Virus record (IMG/VR): IMGVR_UViG_3300042923_000399
Location: 1 to 38,972 of that record
Source: a virus
Reading direction: 5' to 3' (one strand)
DNA: 38,972 nucleotides
This document shows positions 22,281 to 29,900 of the stretch, in pieces (positions within the stretch are counted from its first letter, which is position 1; every line of letters begins with the position of its first letter). The notes below the pieces were generated by a model. That model ran no database searches. It saw only the letters and a program-made list of their open reading frames with translations, and was not told the DNA's origin. The position numbers and the translations under genes were made by a program.

Positions 22281-23745
22281 CAGCGGTGTCCGCCTCTAGC
22301 TCATCCTGCAACGCCGCCTGAACACCAACGCCCATCGCGACATCGGATTCTTCCTTGAGCATCCGCTTGATACGCGCCATGTCATACGGGTCGATGCCGT
22401 CCCGCTCCATGATCCACTCCAGCGGATACCCGGTCTGCCGCTTCTTCAGAAGCGCGTCTGCAAGCTGCGACTCCGAGCGGATCTCCGGGTTCTTCCACAC
22501 AATCGTGGACATGCGAACCTCATCAGCGAGAGAGTCTTCCCCCTTCGCGAGAGCGATCAGACGGAAGATCTCCTGAATACCGGGGTTCGCATACGTCTGG
22601 AACTCGTATTCCTTGTTGACAAGACCAAGCTCGGACTTCTCCAGCCCATCGCCGCCCACGTTCGACATCCCCACCTTGGAAATGAGGTACGTCGGAGGCG
22701 TGCGGGTCTGAGAGAAGATGTGCCCCACCAGAATGTCGATCACATCAGTGAAAACATCCAGCTTCGCCGCATCCCACTGGTCAACCTTCGCGTTCTCGCC
22801 CGAGAACACAGCAAACCGCGTCTCGTTGAGCTCCTTCATCGTCAACGGCTGCTCGAGGAACGTGCCATCCGACTGAGGGATACGCCGCATCGGAGGCTGA
22901 GCACCAAGAAGCACACGCGCCGGCATAGAAGCATAGTCCGCAGCGAAGAACAGGTAAGCCCACAGGAGGTTCACCGCATTCTGCTTCGGGATCACCGCCT
23001 CAATCTCAGAGACCGGTTCACCACGCAACATAGGACGGTTCGGGATCTCCACAATGGGCACAACGCCCATGGGGTTCCGCTGCGGGTTCGGCTCGCCAGG
23101 AACCTCACGCAGTTCCCACGCACCCCAAGAACTCGACGACAGCGACGCCATCTGCACCGACTGAGGCTCGTTCCCCATTGCCGCAGCGGACGAACGGGGA
23201 CGCGCGAACTTCCACAACTGGTCGGGCGTGTACAGGTTCGCGTACTCGTGGGTCTCATCAACCCACGTCTTCAGCGCCGCTTTCCGCTTACGCGGATTCA
23301 TCCAGTCGTACTCGATCTCAACGTTCGACGGGTGCTCCCATGTCACCTCAGCGTCGTCACCCCACACCATCACGTAAGAACGCTTGGCATTGAACGACGT
23401 AAGGAACCCCTGAGACGACTGCGCGTCCATCTGATTCCGCAACCAGTGATCCCACAGACCCGACGCGCGGCGCTGTGTAGCAGCATCCCGAACCATCGGA
23501 TCTTCACCACGCAGCTTCACGCCCAGAACCTTCGTACGCTCCCCAATAGCGTTCGTCACAGACGCACACCAGTTGTCCGAGAACTCCGAATAACGGGCAC
23601 CATTGGCCTTCAGCCACTCGTCCGTGGCAAATGTCAGCTTCTGGTGACCCGCGTAATACTGCTCGAACATATCGATCTGTGGCCTACGGGCCACAAGCCG
23701 CTTGTTGATCTTGTTGACAAGCGCGAGAGCTTCTTTCGAGTCCAT
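22264..23745 (-). CDS. portal protein (SPP1 gp6-like)
   Basis: 493 aa, the usual length. Residues 45-110 (KANGARYSEFSDNWCASVTN, AIGERTKVLGVKL) and the helical RRIPQSDGTFLEQPLTMKEL region, followed by PPTYLISKVGMSNVGGDGL-EKSE, are typical of gp6-type portals, which form the dodecameric DNA gate. The C-terminus is acidic (DELEADTADGDTA). GGGAG precedes the ATG. Confidence 0.92.
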   Translation of the reverse strand: MDSKEALALVNKINKRLVARRPQIDMFEQYYAGHQKLTFATDEWLKANGARYSEFSDNWCASVTNAIGERTKVLGVKLRGEDPMVRDAATQRRASGLWDHWLRNQMDAQSSQGFLTSFNAKRSYVMVWGDDAEVTWEHPSNVEIEYDWMNPRKRKAALKTWVDETHEYANLYTPDQLWKFARPRSSAAAMGNEPQSVQMASLSSSSWGAWELREVPGEPNPQRNPMGVVPIVEIPNRPMLRGEPVSEIEAVIPKQNAVNLLWAYLFFAADYASMPARVLLGAQPPMRRIPQSDGTFLEQPLTMKELNETRFAVFSGENAKVDQWDAAKLDVFTDVIDILVGHIFSQTRTPPTYLISKVGMSNVGGDGLEKSELGLVNKEYEFQTYANPGIQEIFRLIALAKGEDSLADEVRMSTIVWKNPEIRSESQLADALLKKRQTGYPLEWIMERDGIDPYDMARIKRMLKEESDVAMGVGVQAALQDELEADTADGDTA

Positions 23746-23764
23746 GAAACTCCCAATCGAAAGG

Positions 23765-25420
23765 TCAAAGAATCCAGGTGTACTCGGGCGGTGCTACAGC
23801 GAGCGCCCCATCAGCGATAGCGTCCATGCGCGCCTCGTGTGCAAGTACGGATGTCATAGCGAGGTCGATCTTCTGCGGGTCGGTAGGTTTGCCGATGAAG
23901 TACCGGTTGATACCCGTCGCCGGGTCGACCCCGCGCGCACGGAGGATCGCGTTACGCAAATGCGCTTCGACATCCACGTCCCCGTCATGCCGGAAGTCCG
24001 ACTCCGAGTTGTAGACGTCCGTGCGGAACCGCTCGAGCGCCGCATGCATCGGATTCAGACGGTTCGTAGCCCACTTGATGAACACCTTGTCGCCATGCTC
24101 AGCGGCAAGAGTGTCGGCCTCGGACTCCCAGAACGCAGGGTCAAGGTAAGCGCGCACGATCTCGAACCCTGATGCGAGCTCCGACCACGCAGCCATCACC
24201 TCAGCACGCGGGATACGACCATCCCAGTCCTGCGGGCGCCAATGCGTCTTCCGACGCTTGTCGCCATAGGTGGGAGTGAACTGGTACCCGTCAAGAGTCT
24301 CCAGGCGGATGCCGGTGTGGTCGTCGTTGTTCGACCCGTCGAACCCGGCACACACCTTCGTCCGCGGCGAAACTACGATCGGGGTTTCAACCTTCCGGTC
24401 AGCCCACTTCGTCATCTCAAACCACGAACCCGAACCAGCAACAATCCGGTTCCCAAAGAACCGCTCCGCCTCAGCAGGATTCGCCTCCGCCAACGCCTGC
24501 GACTCAGCCTCAATCGACCGCTGATCCACCCACGGCGAACCGCCATAGTTGAACGCAAAGATCAACGCCCGATCCTTCTTCAGATCAAACCGAAGAGTCG
24601 ACGGCGGCGGGAAGTAATGCTTGAGAACATCCTTACGCTTCGACTCATGCGTATCCTGCGCCTGAGAAGCCTCAGCAGGGTCATACGGGTTCGTCGTCTC
24701 CGACACCCGCCCACCCATACCCGCAGCACCACGCCGCAAAGTACGCATGAACTTCTTCATCTTGTTCGAATCAGTCCACAGACCCGTCTCATCACACTTC
24801 CCCGCAGAAATACGCGCACCAAGCTTGCCGTCAGCCTTCGACGTCACAATCTCAACCCGCGAATCACGGTTCCCGTTCGGATGACGAATGAACGCCTCAC
24901 CGGTACGGATCATGTTCGACAGCGGACCCGAGTCGATCATCGGGATAAGCGCACCCCAGGTGTTCTCCACCTGATCCTCAACGACAGCGGCAAGCTGGAT
25001 ACGCGGGGTAGGCCAGTGGCGGCCCTTCGGCTCACCCACCTCGTAGAAGTACACGCCACCGCACGGGCAACCATGATCAGCGCACGCGTAATAGTCGCCC
25101 TCAACCGCCCACCCATCGAACAGCGCCGGCCCCACGAACTCGAGGCACGTCTCAGCAGCCACACCAGGCGACTTACCAACCTTCTGAGCGGCCATCCACT
25201 GCCCCGTGCGGTACCGGAACGCGACGTTACGCTCACCCGGCTTCGCAGTCGGACGAACCTCATACCAATTCGCCAACCACACACGGTGGTCCAACGTCGG
25301 CTGGAACGGGTCGCCAGCAGTGTCGCCCTCCGGGACAACACAGTGGTTCTCAATCCACCACATGCCGAGGTAGCCAAGGGAACGTGTACGAGGCGGGATC
25401 TTGTAATCAGGCCCCTTCAA
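23765..25420 (-). CDS. terminase large subunit
   Basis: 551 aa packaging motor. The ATPase has a Walker A-like AAQKVGKSPGVAAET near residue 75, an acidic box GKCDETGLWT, and the coupling motif ETTNPYDPAEASQAQDTHES. The nuclease domain starts at VCAGFDGSNNDDHTG (first Asp) and ends at KIDLAMTSVLAHEA (C-terminal Asp). The best start is the TTG at 25420, which overlaps the small terminase gene; an ATG 57 bases downstream is possible but would cut the domain edge. Confidence 0.93.
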   Translation of the reverse strand: MKGPDYKIPPRTRSLGYLGMWWIENHCVVPEGDTAGDPFQPTLDHRVWLANWYEVRPTAKPGERNVAFRYRTGQWMAAQKVGKSPGVAAETCLEFVGPALFDGWAVEGDYYACADHGCPCGGVYFYEVGEPKGRHWPTPRIQLAAVVEDQVENTWGALIPMIDSGPLSNMIRTGEAFIRHPNGNRDSRVEIVTSKADGKLGARISAGKCDETGLWTDSNKMKKFMRTLRRGAAGMGGRVSETTNPYDPAEASQAQDTHESKRKDVLKHYFPPPSTLRFDLKKDRALIFAFNYGGSPWVDQRSIEAESQALAEANPAEAERFFGNRIVAGSGSWFEMTKWADRKVETPIVVSPRTKVCAGFDGSNNDDHTGIRLETLDGYQFTPTYGDKRRKTHWRPQDWDGRIPRAEVMAAWSELASGFEIVRAYLDPAFWESEADTLAAEHGDKVFIKWATNRLNPMHAALERFRTDVYNSESDFRHDGDVDVEAHLRNAILRARGVDPATGINRYFIGKPTDPQKIDLAMTSVLAHEARMDAIADGALAVAPPEYTWIL

Positions 25421-25934
25421 CGGAGACAGCCTTCAGCCAGTCACCCGAGGAAGTCTTACGGGCAGACGGTGCGGTCGTAACGGGCGCAGCAGCAGTCCCG
25501 TCAGAGATCCGCCAGCCGTTCGCACGCATCCCGGCGATCGACAGACCGAGCTCCGTTTCCATCCGAAGCACAGCAGTCTTCAACCCGGACACCGCGTCAG
25601 CCTTGACGGACTCGAGGAACGCACGCACATAGGCGGCGACCTGATACTTCAGCCCCAGCGACGCCCACGCAGCAGCCTGCGGCTTCGCCCACAGATCCGA
25701 CCACAGATCGAGCTCAGCATCCCAGACAGATTCGGTCTCGCCATCATCCTTCTCGGTGACCTTCTTGCCATCCTCGAAGAACGTGTTGAACTGGATCGCG
25801 CGAGGCAACGGAAAGTCGGGAACATCACCGGCGTAACCGCCAGCAGGAAGGTCAATCCACTCACGATCCATCGACCGATACGAGTTCGGATCAGGTGCAG
25901 GGCCACTACGGGCACGGGCTCCACCAGAAGGCAT
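25407..25934 (-). CDS. terminase small subunit
   Basis: 175 aa directly upstream of the large subunit with a 14-base overlap, and GAGGAG before the ATG. Pro/Gly-rich N-terminus, then helical SLGLKYQVAAYVRAFLESVK and TAVLRMETELGLSIAGMRAN, as in actinophage small terminases, which recognise the packaging site. A DNA-binding motif is not obvious. Confidence 0.82.
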   Translation of the reverse strand: MPSGGARARSGPAPDPNSYRSMDREWIDLPAGGYAGDVPDFPLPRAIQFNTFFEDGKKVTEKDDGETESVWDAELDLWSDLWAKPQAAAWASLGLKYQVAAYVRAFLESVKADAVSGLKTAVLRMETELGLSIAGMRANGWRISDGTAAAPVTTAPSARKTSSGDWLKAVSVEGA

Positions 25935-26120
25935 AACATCAACTCCTCAGCATTGCGCTGGCCTCATTGCGAGACACGGAACATCGAACAGGCGTTCGAA
26001 TCGGCGGCTTTCAGAACGTTTTGAACCCGTCTGAGGTTTTTTTCACCTCCCCGGCGGTCCTTTGCCGGGTTCGGATGAAGGGTCTCCCCCACCCCTCGAC
26101 GTGGTCGGTCGAACATCTGT

Positions 26121-26468
26121 TCAGGTGTTCCATCCACCTGGCTGATGCTGTGACGTCTCACTGTCATGGTGTGGCTTACACAAGCCGCGTCCATGTGCTG
26201 GGTCGTTGGGGTTGAGTCCACGTTCTTGGAGTTCGCGTCTGCTCAACGGGTAGTGGTCAGCTACTGTGCTGAAGTTGATGCACCCGGGTATGACGCAGAT
26301 GGGGTCGCGTGTGAGTACGTGGTTGCGGAAGGCTTGGTGTCCACGTGTGTTGTAACCCCGGTCCCGTGCTGTACCCCTAGCCCTGTCCGCTTGGGTGGTG
26401 CATGTGGGGCAGCGTCCACCCTTCCCCTCGTACAGGGTTGGGCATCCGGCCACGTTGCACACGCGCAT
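26121..26468 (-). CDS. HNH endonuclease next to terminase
   Basis: 115 aa from the ATG at 26468 (GAGG six bases upstream). Two CxxC-type pairs (CNVAGC, CPTC) and the HNH core: HQAFRNHVLTRDPICVIPGC, VADHYPLSRRELQERG and CKPHHDSET. HNH proteins of this type beside terminase genes (HK97 gp74 type) assist terminase cutting in other phages; a packaging role is therefore likely here. The 186 bp down to the terminase gene hold no ORF I trust; a GAGGT-tttttTc-ACCTC stem lies at 26032-26048. Confidence 0.88.
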   Translation of the reverse strand: MRVCNVAGCPTLYEGKGGRCPTCTTQADRARGTARDRGYNTRGHQAFRNHVLTRDPICVIPGCINFSTVADHYPLSRRELQERGLNPNDPAHGRGLCKPHHDSETSQHQPGGWNT

Positions 26469-26608
26469 GGTGTACCTCGGAGGTTCAGGTGTCGAAGGGA
26501 ATCGGAAATCTGTGTGCACGCCTTATTCGGAGCGTGCGTGAGTGCCGTTACAAGCACACCGCCAGAGCCTTCTCCTGTTTGGAGTCCGGGTAGCCCTGTT
26601 ACATCGAC

Positions 26609-26699
26609 TCGTGGAGCTGCCGGTAATCGAAACCGGTGTGTCCGTATTAGAGAAAGCGCGAAACGCGCGGACTCTAATACGGGCCTTCCTGTCAGCCCC
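26609..26699 (-). ncRNA. tmRNA-like tRNA-like RNA without a message domain (candidate)
   Basis: Read leftward, GGGGCTG (26699-26693) pairs with CAGCTCC (26619-26613), the same acceptor stem as canonical tmRNA, including the G3-U70 wobble that alanyl-tRNA synthetase reads. A73 follows, then CGA instead of CCA. The T arm is perfect: CCGGT-TTCGATT-ACCGG (26636-26620). In place of D and anticodon arms there is a 10-base ACAGGAAGGC and an 11-bp helix CCGTATTAGAG / CTCTAATACGG (26682-26672 with 26652-26642), capped by GCGCG-TTT-CGCGC. This is the layout of a tmRNA tRNA-like domain with a closed P2 helix and no tag message. Could be a decayed tRNA. Confidence 0.6.
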
Positions 26700-26751
26700 G
26701 TGGTGTGGTTTGCGTCGTCACCGCGACGAGATAGACGAGAACCCCCTCAGA

Positions 26752-26922
26752 TCAGTCGTCTTTCCTGACATGCTCGAGCATCCGGTTCAACGCTTGTGCT
26801 TCCTTGCGTGCGAAATACGCGGCCTGGGATGCGAGGATGCGGTACGTCTCAGCTTGCTCGAGGTCACCACGATCCGCGGCGGCTTCGGCTTTGTCTTGCA
26901 GCCGTGAGACGCGGTCATTCAT
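26752..26922 (-). CDS. small helical protein, 56 aa
   Basis: Reads MNDRVSRLQDKAEAAADRGD then LEQAETYRILASQAAYFARK, almost wholly helical and probably coiled coil. It starts in an eight-base overlap (ATGAATGA) with the gene before it, so it continues a chain of coupled micro-genes. No family recognised. It ends 53 bases before the tRNA-like RNA. Confidence 0.65.
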   Translation of the reverse strand: MNDRVSRLQDKAEAAADRGDLEQAETYRILASQAAYFARKEAQALNRMLEHVRKDD

Positions 26923-27073
26923 CGAATCGCACCGTCCGTCTGAACCATCGACGCCACGGTTTCTTCGCGGCCCCGTTCACACACCGGTCACAGTCCGCTG
27001 CGGGGCATCGTTTGGCGTGTTCACCGTCACGGATGGGTTCACCAAGGTAGTTGCGGCGCCGGGTGTCACTCAT
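26915..27073 (-). CDS. small basic Cys protein, 52 aa
   Basis: ATGA overlap with the preceding gene. HAKRCPAADCDRC is a likely zinc site; the C-terminal KKPWRRWFRRTVRF is strongly basic and may bind nucleic acid or membrane. Unknown family. Confidence 0.65.
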   Translation of the reverse strand: MSDTRRRNYLGEPIRDGEHAKRCPAADCDRCVNGAAKKPWRRWFRRTVRFDE

Positions 27074-27201
27074 CTGGCGTAGTCCCACCAGAGATTGCCA
27101 CCCTCACCCGCGCATTTGTGTGGGCCGGCGTGACCAGCGTTCAGGTAGCAGTCCACAGAGTCGTAATCGAGGACCAGTGTCATCGTGCAGGTTTCGGTCA
27201 C
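27070..27201 (-). CDS. small Cys/His protein, 43 aa
   Basis: GTG start with GAGGG five bases upstream. MTLVLDYDSVDCYLNAGHAG then PHKCAGEGGNLWWDYA: the H...C...H...C spacing resembles short phage zinc peptides. It lies three bases after the preceding gene's stop and overlaps the next by ATGA. Unknown role. Confidence 0.6.
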   Translation of the reverse strand: MTETCTMTLVLDYDSVDCYLNAGHAGPHKCAGEGGNLWWDYAR

Positions 27202-27203
27202 TG

Positions 27204-27341
27204 TTAGCCCTCACCCTCAACATGCGCAACGTCAGCCTCACCGCTTACGGGGTCGGCTTGTGCTGCGACGAGACGCCCAATCCGCGAATCCACGTACTCC
27301 GCGACAGCTTCCCCGCACTCGTCCGTGTCACACCGGCACAT
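27204..27341 (-). CDS. small Cys-rich protein, 45 aa
   Basis: TGATG overlap with the preceding gene. N-terminal MCRCDTDECGE holds three cysteines, followed by an acidic helix (AVAEYVDSRIGRLVAAQAD). Unknown family; one of a run of such genes here. Confidence 0.6.
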   Translation of the reverse strand: MCRCDTDECGEAVAEYVDSRIGRLVAAQADPVSGEADVAHVEGEG

Positions 27342-27523
27342 CAGGAGTCCTCCGCGATCAGGTACCGGAAATCGAACACCCGGTCAGCTACCTCGTGGAG
27401 ACGGGCCCAATACTTCGTGCCGTGATGGCCGCAATATCCGAGCTCGTGTTCACCAATCTCGACGAACACGTACGCTTGCGCGCCGCACTCTTTCCCGTCA
27501 CACCGTCTGGTCGCATCAAGCAT
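27341..27523 (-). CDS. DUF7455-like small zinc protein, 60 aa
   Basis: RRCDGKECGAQAYVFVEIGE and LGYCGHHGTKYWARL follow the DUF7455 pattern (C-x4-C-GAQAYV ... CGHH) common in actinobacteria and their phages. Four ligands should bind one zinc. Function of the family is unknown. Starts at the ATG at 27523. Confidence 0.75.
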   Translation of the reverse strand: MLDATRRCDGKECGAQAYVFVEIGEHELGYCGHHGTKYWARLHEVADRVFDFRYLIAEDS

Positions 27524-27539
27524 GGCGACACCGCCTGTC

Positions 27540-28196
27540 CTAGAGGACGGGCAGATCGTCGAGGCCGATACGGACTCGCCAGACCCGCCATTCCGTCACA
27601 GTCTTTGTGTGCTTCTGTAGGTTGCACTCGGCACAGGCGAGGACCATGTTCCCGATCCCGTGAGAACCGCCTCGGACCAGAGGCACGCGATGATCCCAGT
27701 GCTCTCCGGGGCGAACTTGGCAGTAGCCGCATTCGCTACCACGGCGATTCACCTCGCGTCGGAGATCGTCAGGCGTGAGACGGTAAGCGGTGCCGCCTTG
27801 CGTTGCCGCCCGACGCTTGCTCTGCGCTAGGCGTCGCGCGTCCGGATTCGCACGAGCACGCTCGGTCGCCCGCGTGATGACCCTTTCGCGGTTACGTGCG
27901 TACCACGCTTGCCACTGCGCCGACTTCGTCACCGGGTCGCGGAATCTGGCGTTGCGTTCCTCGCGGTGAGCGGCTTCATATCGCCGGGACCGTTCGAGTT
28001 GCTTCTCCGGGTTGGCCTGACGCCAGCGCTGATCCTTCTCGCGGATCTTCTCGCGGTTTCGCTGCTGGTACTCGCTGGTCCACGCACGCTTGCGTTCACG
28101 CGCACACTCGCTCGAGCACGTCTTAGCGGTGCTCGAGCGAGCCGCGAAGCTTGCGTTGCAGACTGCACACTGGCGAGTTCCATAGGTGACGGACAT
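27540..28196 (-). CDS. HNH endonuclease with N-terminal zinc finger
   Basis: 218 aa. N-terminal CAVCNASFAARSSTAKTCSS-EC is a four-Cys finger. A long, highly charged helix (EKIREKDQRWRQANPEKQLE onward) links to the C-terminal HNH domain: CGYCQVRPGEHWDHRVPLVR, GNMVLACAECNLQK. This is the McrA/HNH_5-type core, unlike the three HNH_3-type copies. Free-standing phage nuclease, possibly homing or packaging linked. Confidence 0.85.
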   Translation of the reverse strand: MSVTYGTRQCAVCNASFAARSSTAKTCSSECARERKRAWTSEYQQRNREKIREKDQRWRQANPEKQLERSRRYEAAHREERNARFRDPVTKSAQWQAWYARNRERVITRATERARANPDARRLAQSKRRAATQGGTAYRLTPDDLRREVNRRGSECGYCQVRPGEHWDHRVPLVRGGSHGIGNMVLACAECNLQKHTKTVTEWRVWRVRIGLDDLPVL

Positions 28197-28217
28197 AAGG
28201 CCCGCCTTCCAGCCGGC

Positions 28218-29360
28218 TCAAAGGATGGTTAGGGAGCTCAGATCGAAGCCTTCTTCGGTGATGTCGAAGACGAGCAGGCCAGCGTCGCTATCACCCGCGC
28301 CGATGTTGCGGAACCACGAGGAACCGTTATCGGTGGTGCACGCTTGCAACCACCACTTCTGGCGTCCCGTTACGGCGTTACGGCCTGAGGGGAGCACGGT
28401 GAGGTGGTGGTAGTGGCCGGTGAGGAGGATGTCAGCGGTTGCGGTGGGCATGCCACCGTGCTGCTGCTTCTGCCACCATGTGACCGCCTGGCCAGTGTTG
28501 AACTGGTTCCCGTGGACCACACCCAAACCGGTGCCGAGGACGTCGATGACGACGGACTCGTTGTACATGTCGGGGAACGTCCAGTGCGCGTCGATACCGG
28601 CCGCGTTGGCCAGTTTCTCAACCTGACGGTGCACGAAAATACCGAGGTCATCACCGGGGCGTCCGAGCTGCTGCTTACCGGAACGCCACTGGGTGTGGTT
28701 CGACGGGATCGACACCACATCAACACGCCCATGCCGTTGCATGACCTCGATGAACCGGTACACCTCGGTACCGGCAAGGTCCATCTGCTGCGCTAGGGAC
28801 AGGTCGTTGGTGAACATCGGGTTCCCACCCGACTCGAACCCCTCGAACAGGTCACCAACCTCAGCGAGCACCGTTGACTGCGGCTTACATTTGGCGAGGT
28901 GCTTTGTAAGTTTCTCGCGCATCGCTTGCAGTCTGTCGATGAGTTCGGGTGTTCCACCCCGATGGTCTACCTTGCCCGCTTGAACGTCCGAAAGGGCGAC
29001 GACAGTTACTCGGCTCGAAGCCGTACCCCTGACGGGGTTTCGTGGTTTGCGTCTCGCCTCGGCGTAGAGGGCAGGGAGGTCGATAGCTTCTTCACCAGCC
29101 GTGAGGGCTTCAAAGGTGAAGAAGAAACTGTAGGTGTCTTCCTTGTCGTGGTGTGTCTTGGACCACTGGGACACTTTGCCAACGATGCGGAAGGCGTCAG
29201 GGTCGAGGCCGGCGAGTGTGAGCAGTTCCCGGTAGTCGGTGACCATGCGACGAACCGGGCCGGTAGCCGCTGTACCGCCGTTCTCGTCGAACTCGGCGTG
29301 CTGCTGGTACTGCTTCGGTACCACGACGGGCGGGTTGCTGAGGGCTTCTTCAAGAGACAC
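28218..29360 (-). CDS. Mre11/SbcD-like metallophosphoesterase
   Basis: 380 aa from a GTG at 29360 (AAGGGG seven bases upstream). The calcineurin-type metal ligands appear in order: VVALSDVQAGKVDH (Asp, His-like), AEVGDLFEG (GD), IPSNHTQWR (NH), VVHGNQFN and LLTGHYHHLTV (GHxH). Actinophage proteins of this kind are usually called Mre11-like nucleases. It may process DNA ends in replication or packaging. The N-terminal 120 residues (VTDYRELLTLAGLDPDAFRI) are phage-specific. No SbcC/Rad50 partner is in the window. Confidence 0.85.
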   Translation of the reverse strand: MSLEEALSNPPVVVPKQYQQHAEFDENGGTAATGPVRRMVTDYRELLTLAGLDPDAFRIVGKVSQWSKTHHDKEDTYSFFFTFEALTAGEEAIDLPALYAEARRKPRNPVRGTASSRVTVVALSDVQAGKVDHRGGTPELIDRLQAMREKLTKHLAKCKPQSTVLAEVGDLFEGFESGGNPMFTNDLSLAQQMDLAGTEVYRFIEVMQRHGRVDVVSIPSNHTQWRSGKQQLGRPGDDLGIFVHRQVEKLANAAGIDAHWTFPDMYNESVVIDVLGTGLGVVHGNQFNTGQAVTWWQKQQHGGMPTATADILLTGHYHHLTVLPSGRNAVTGRQKWWLQACTTDNGSSWFRNIGAGDSDAGLLVFDITEEGFDLSSLTIL

Positions 29361-29607
29361 GGGGAAGCCCCTTCTTCCGACGCCACGCCCCGAAGGATGT
29401 GTCCGCCATCTCGGGGGCGCCGTACTTGCGCAGCTTCTCGAAGAGGTCGGTGTGGCCCCATTCGCGGTTGCGCGCGGCGGTGAGGACGGCTTCACGCCGC
29501 TCCTCGGGAAGAGTGTCAAGCCACGCGTCCATGCGGGACTTACCGGTTGTTGCTCTCACCCGCGGTTCCGCGAGCTCTTCAATCATCGGGTCCACGGTCG
29601 CTCCCAT
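29350..29607 (-). CDS. small possibly DNA-binding protein, 85 aa
   Basis: Starts at one of two close ATGs (29607 or 29586); the only nearby RBS-like stretch (GGGGGAG) is rather far. RRKKGL at the end and a helical DTLPEERREAVLTAARNREW / HTDLFEKLRKYGAPE middle suggest a helix-turn-helix-like fold. It overlaps the phosphoesterase gene by 11 bases and is first after the regulatory block at 29.67-29.9 kb. Confidence 0.6.
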   Translation of the reverse strand: MGATVDPMIEELAEPRVRATTGKSRMDAWLDTLPEERREAVLTAARNREWGHTDLFEKLRKYGAPEMADTSFGAWRRKKGLPRVS

Positions 29608-29667
29608 GGTTGGGTGCACACTCCCCCGGATTACGCAGGGGCGCGTGCACAGGGAAAGTGAAAGGGT

Positions 29668-29702
29668 GAGAGCCTGACCCGGTTGTGTCGGGCCAGGCTC
29701 TC
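29668..29702 (-). terminator. perfect stem-loop in the early/late junction
   Basis: GAGAGCCTG-a-CCCG-loop-CGGG-c-CAGGCTCTC, followed leftward by a T-rich stretch (accctttcactttccc). Terminator or attenuator in the leader of the gene at 29607. Confidence 0.65.
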
Positions 29703-29792
29703 GCACGCCACGGCGTGTTTGTTGATGCGGCCGGCTGCTACGTCGGCCTTCTCGAACCCGTTTCGGCGGTGGTCTCGCTCAGCGGGGAGATG

Positions 29793-29825
29793 AAAAACCC
29801 CCATCAGGCCCGGAGGACGATGGGG
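29793..29825 (-). terminator. intrinsic terminator with T tract
   Basis: Reading leftward, CCCCATC / GATGGGG (29825-29819 with 29805-29799), then GTTTTT. It lies about 75 bases after the early operon's last stop and only about 40 bases downstream of the promoter start expected from 29867-29895. Confidence 0.75.
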
Positions 29826-29836
29826 AGCAAGGAAGC

Positions 29837-29895
29837 GTGTAGAGACACTTCACCTAGGCAAGTGTCATTCTACACACGGATCAACGAAATTACAA
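29837..29895 (-). promoter_or_regulatory. leftward promoter with overlapping dyad operator
   Basis: TTGTAA (29895-29890), 17-bp spacer, TAGAAT (29872-29867). The -10 box lies in a large inverted repeat GTGTAGA-GACACTT-N9-AAGTGTC-at-TCTACAC (29837-29875). A further GTGTCATTC copy lies just upstream, inside the end of the gene at 29901. This is the best promoter in the window and looks repressor-controlled. Confidence 0.7.
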
Positions 29896-29900
29896 GCGTG

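Noticed and set aside
24242-25480. Long plus-strand open frame opposite the terminase gene
   Set aside because: Arg-rich antisense shadow of the large terminase subunit.
26032-26048. GAGGT-tttttt-ACCTC as a terminator before terminase
   Set aside because: The stem is only five bases and its T run is in the loop; leftward, the GGAGGTG could instead be an RBS for a tiny frame of 11 codons, which I did not call.
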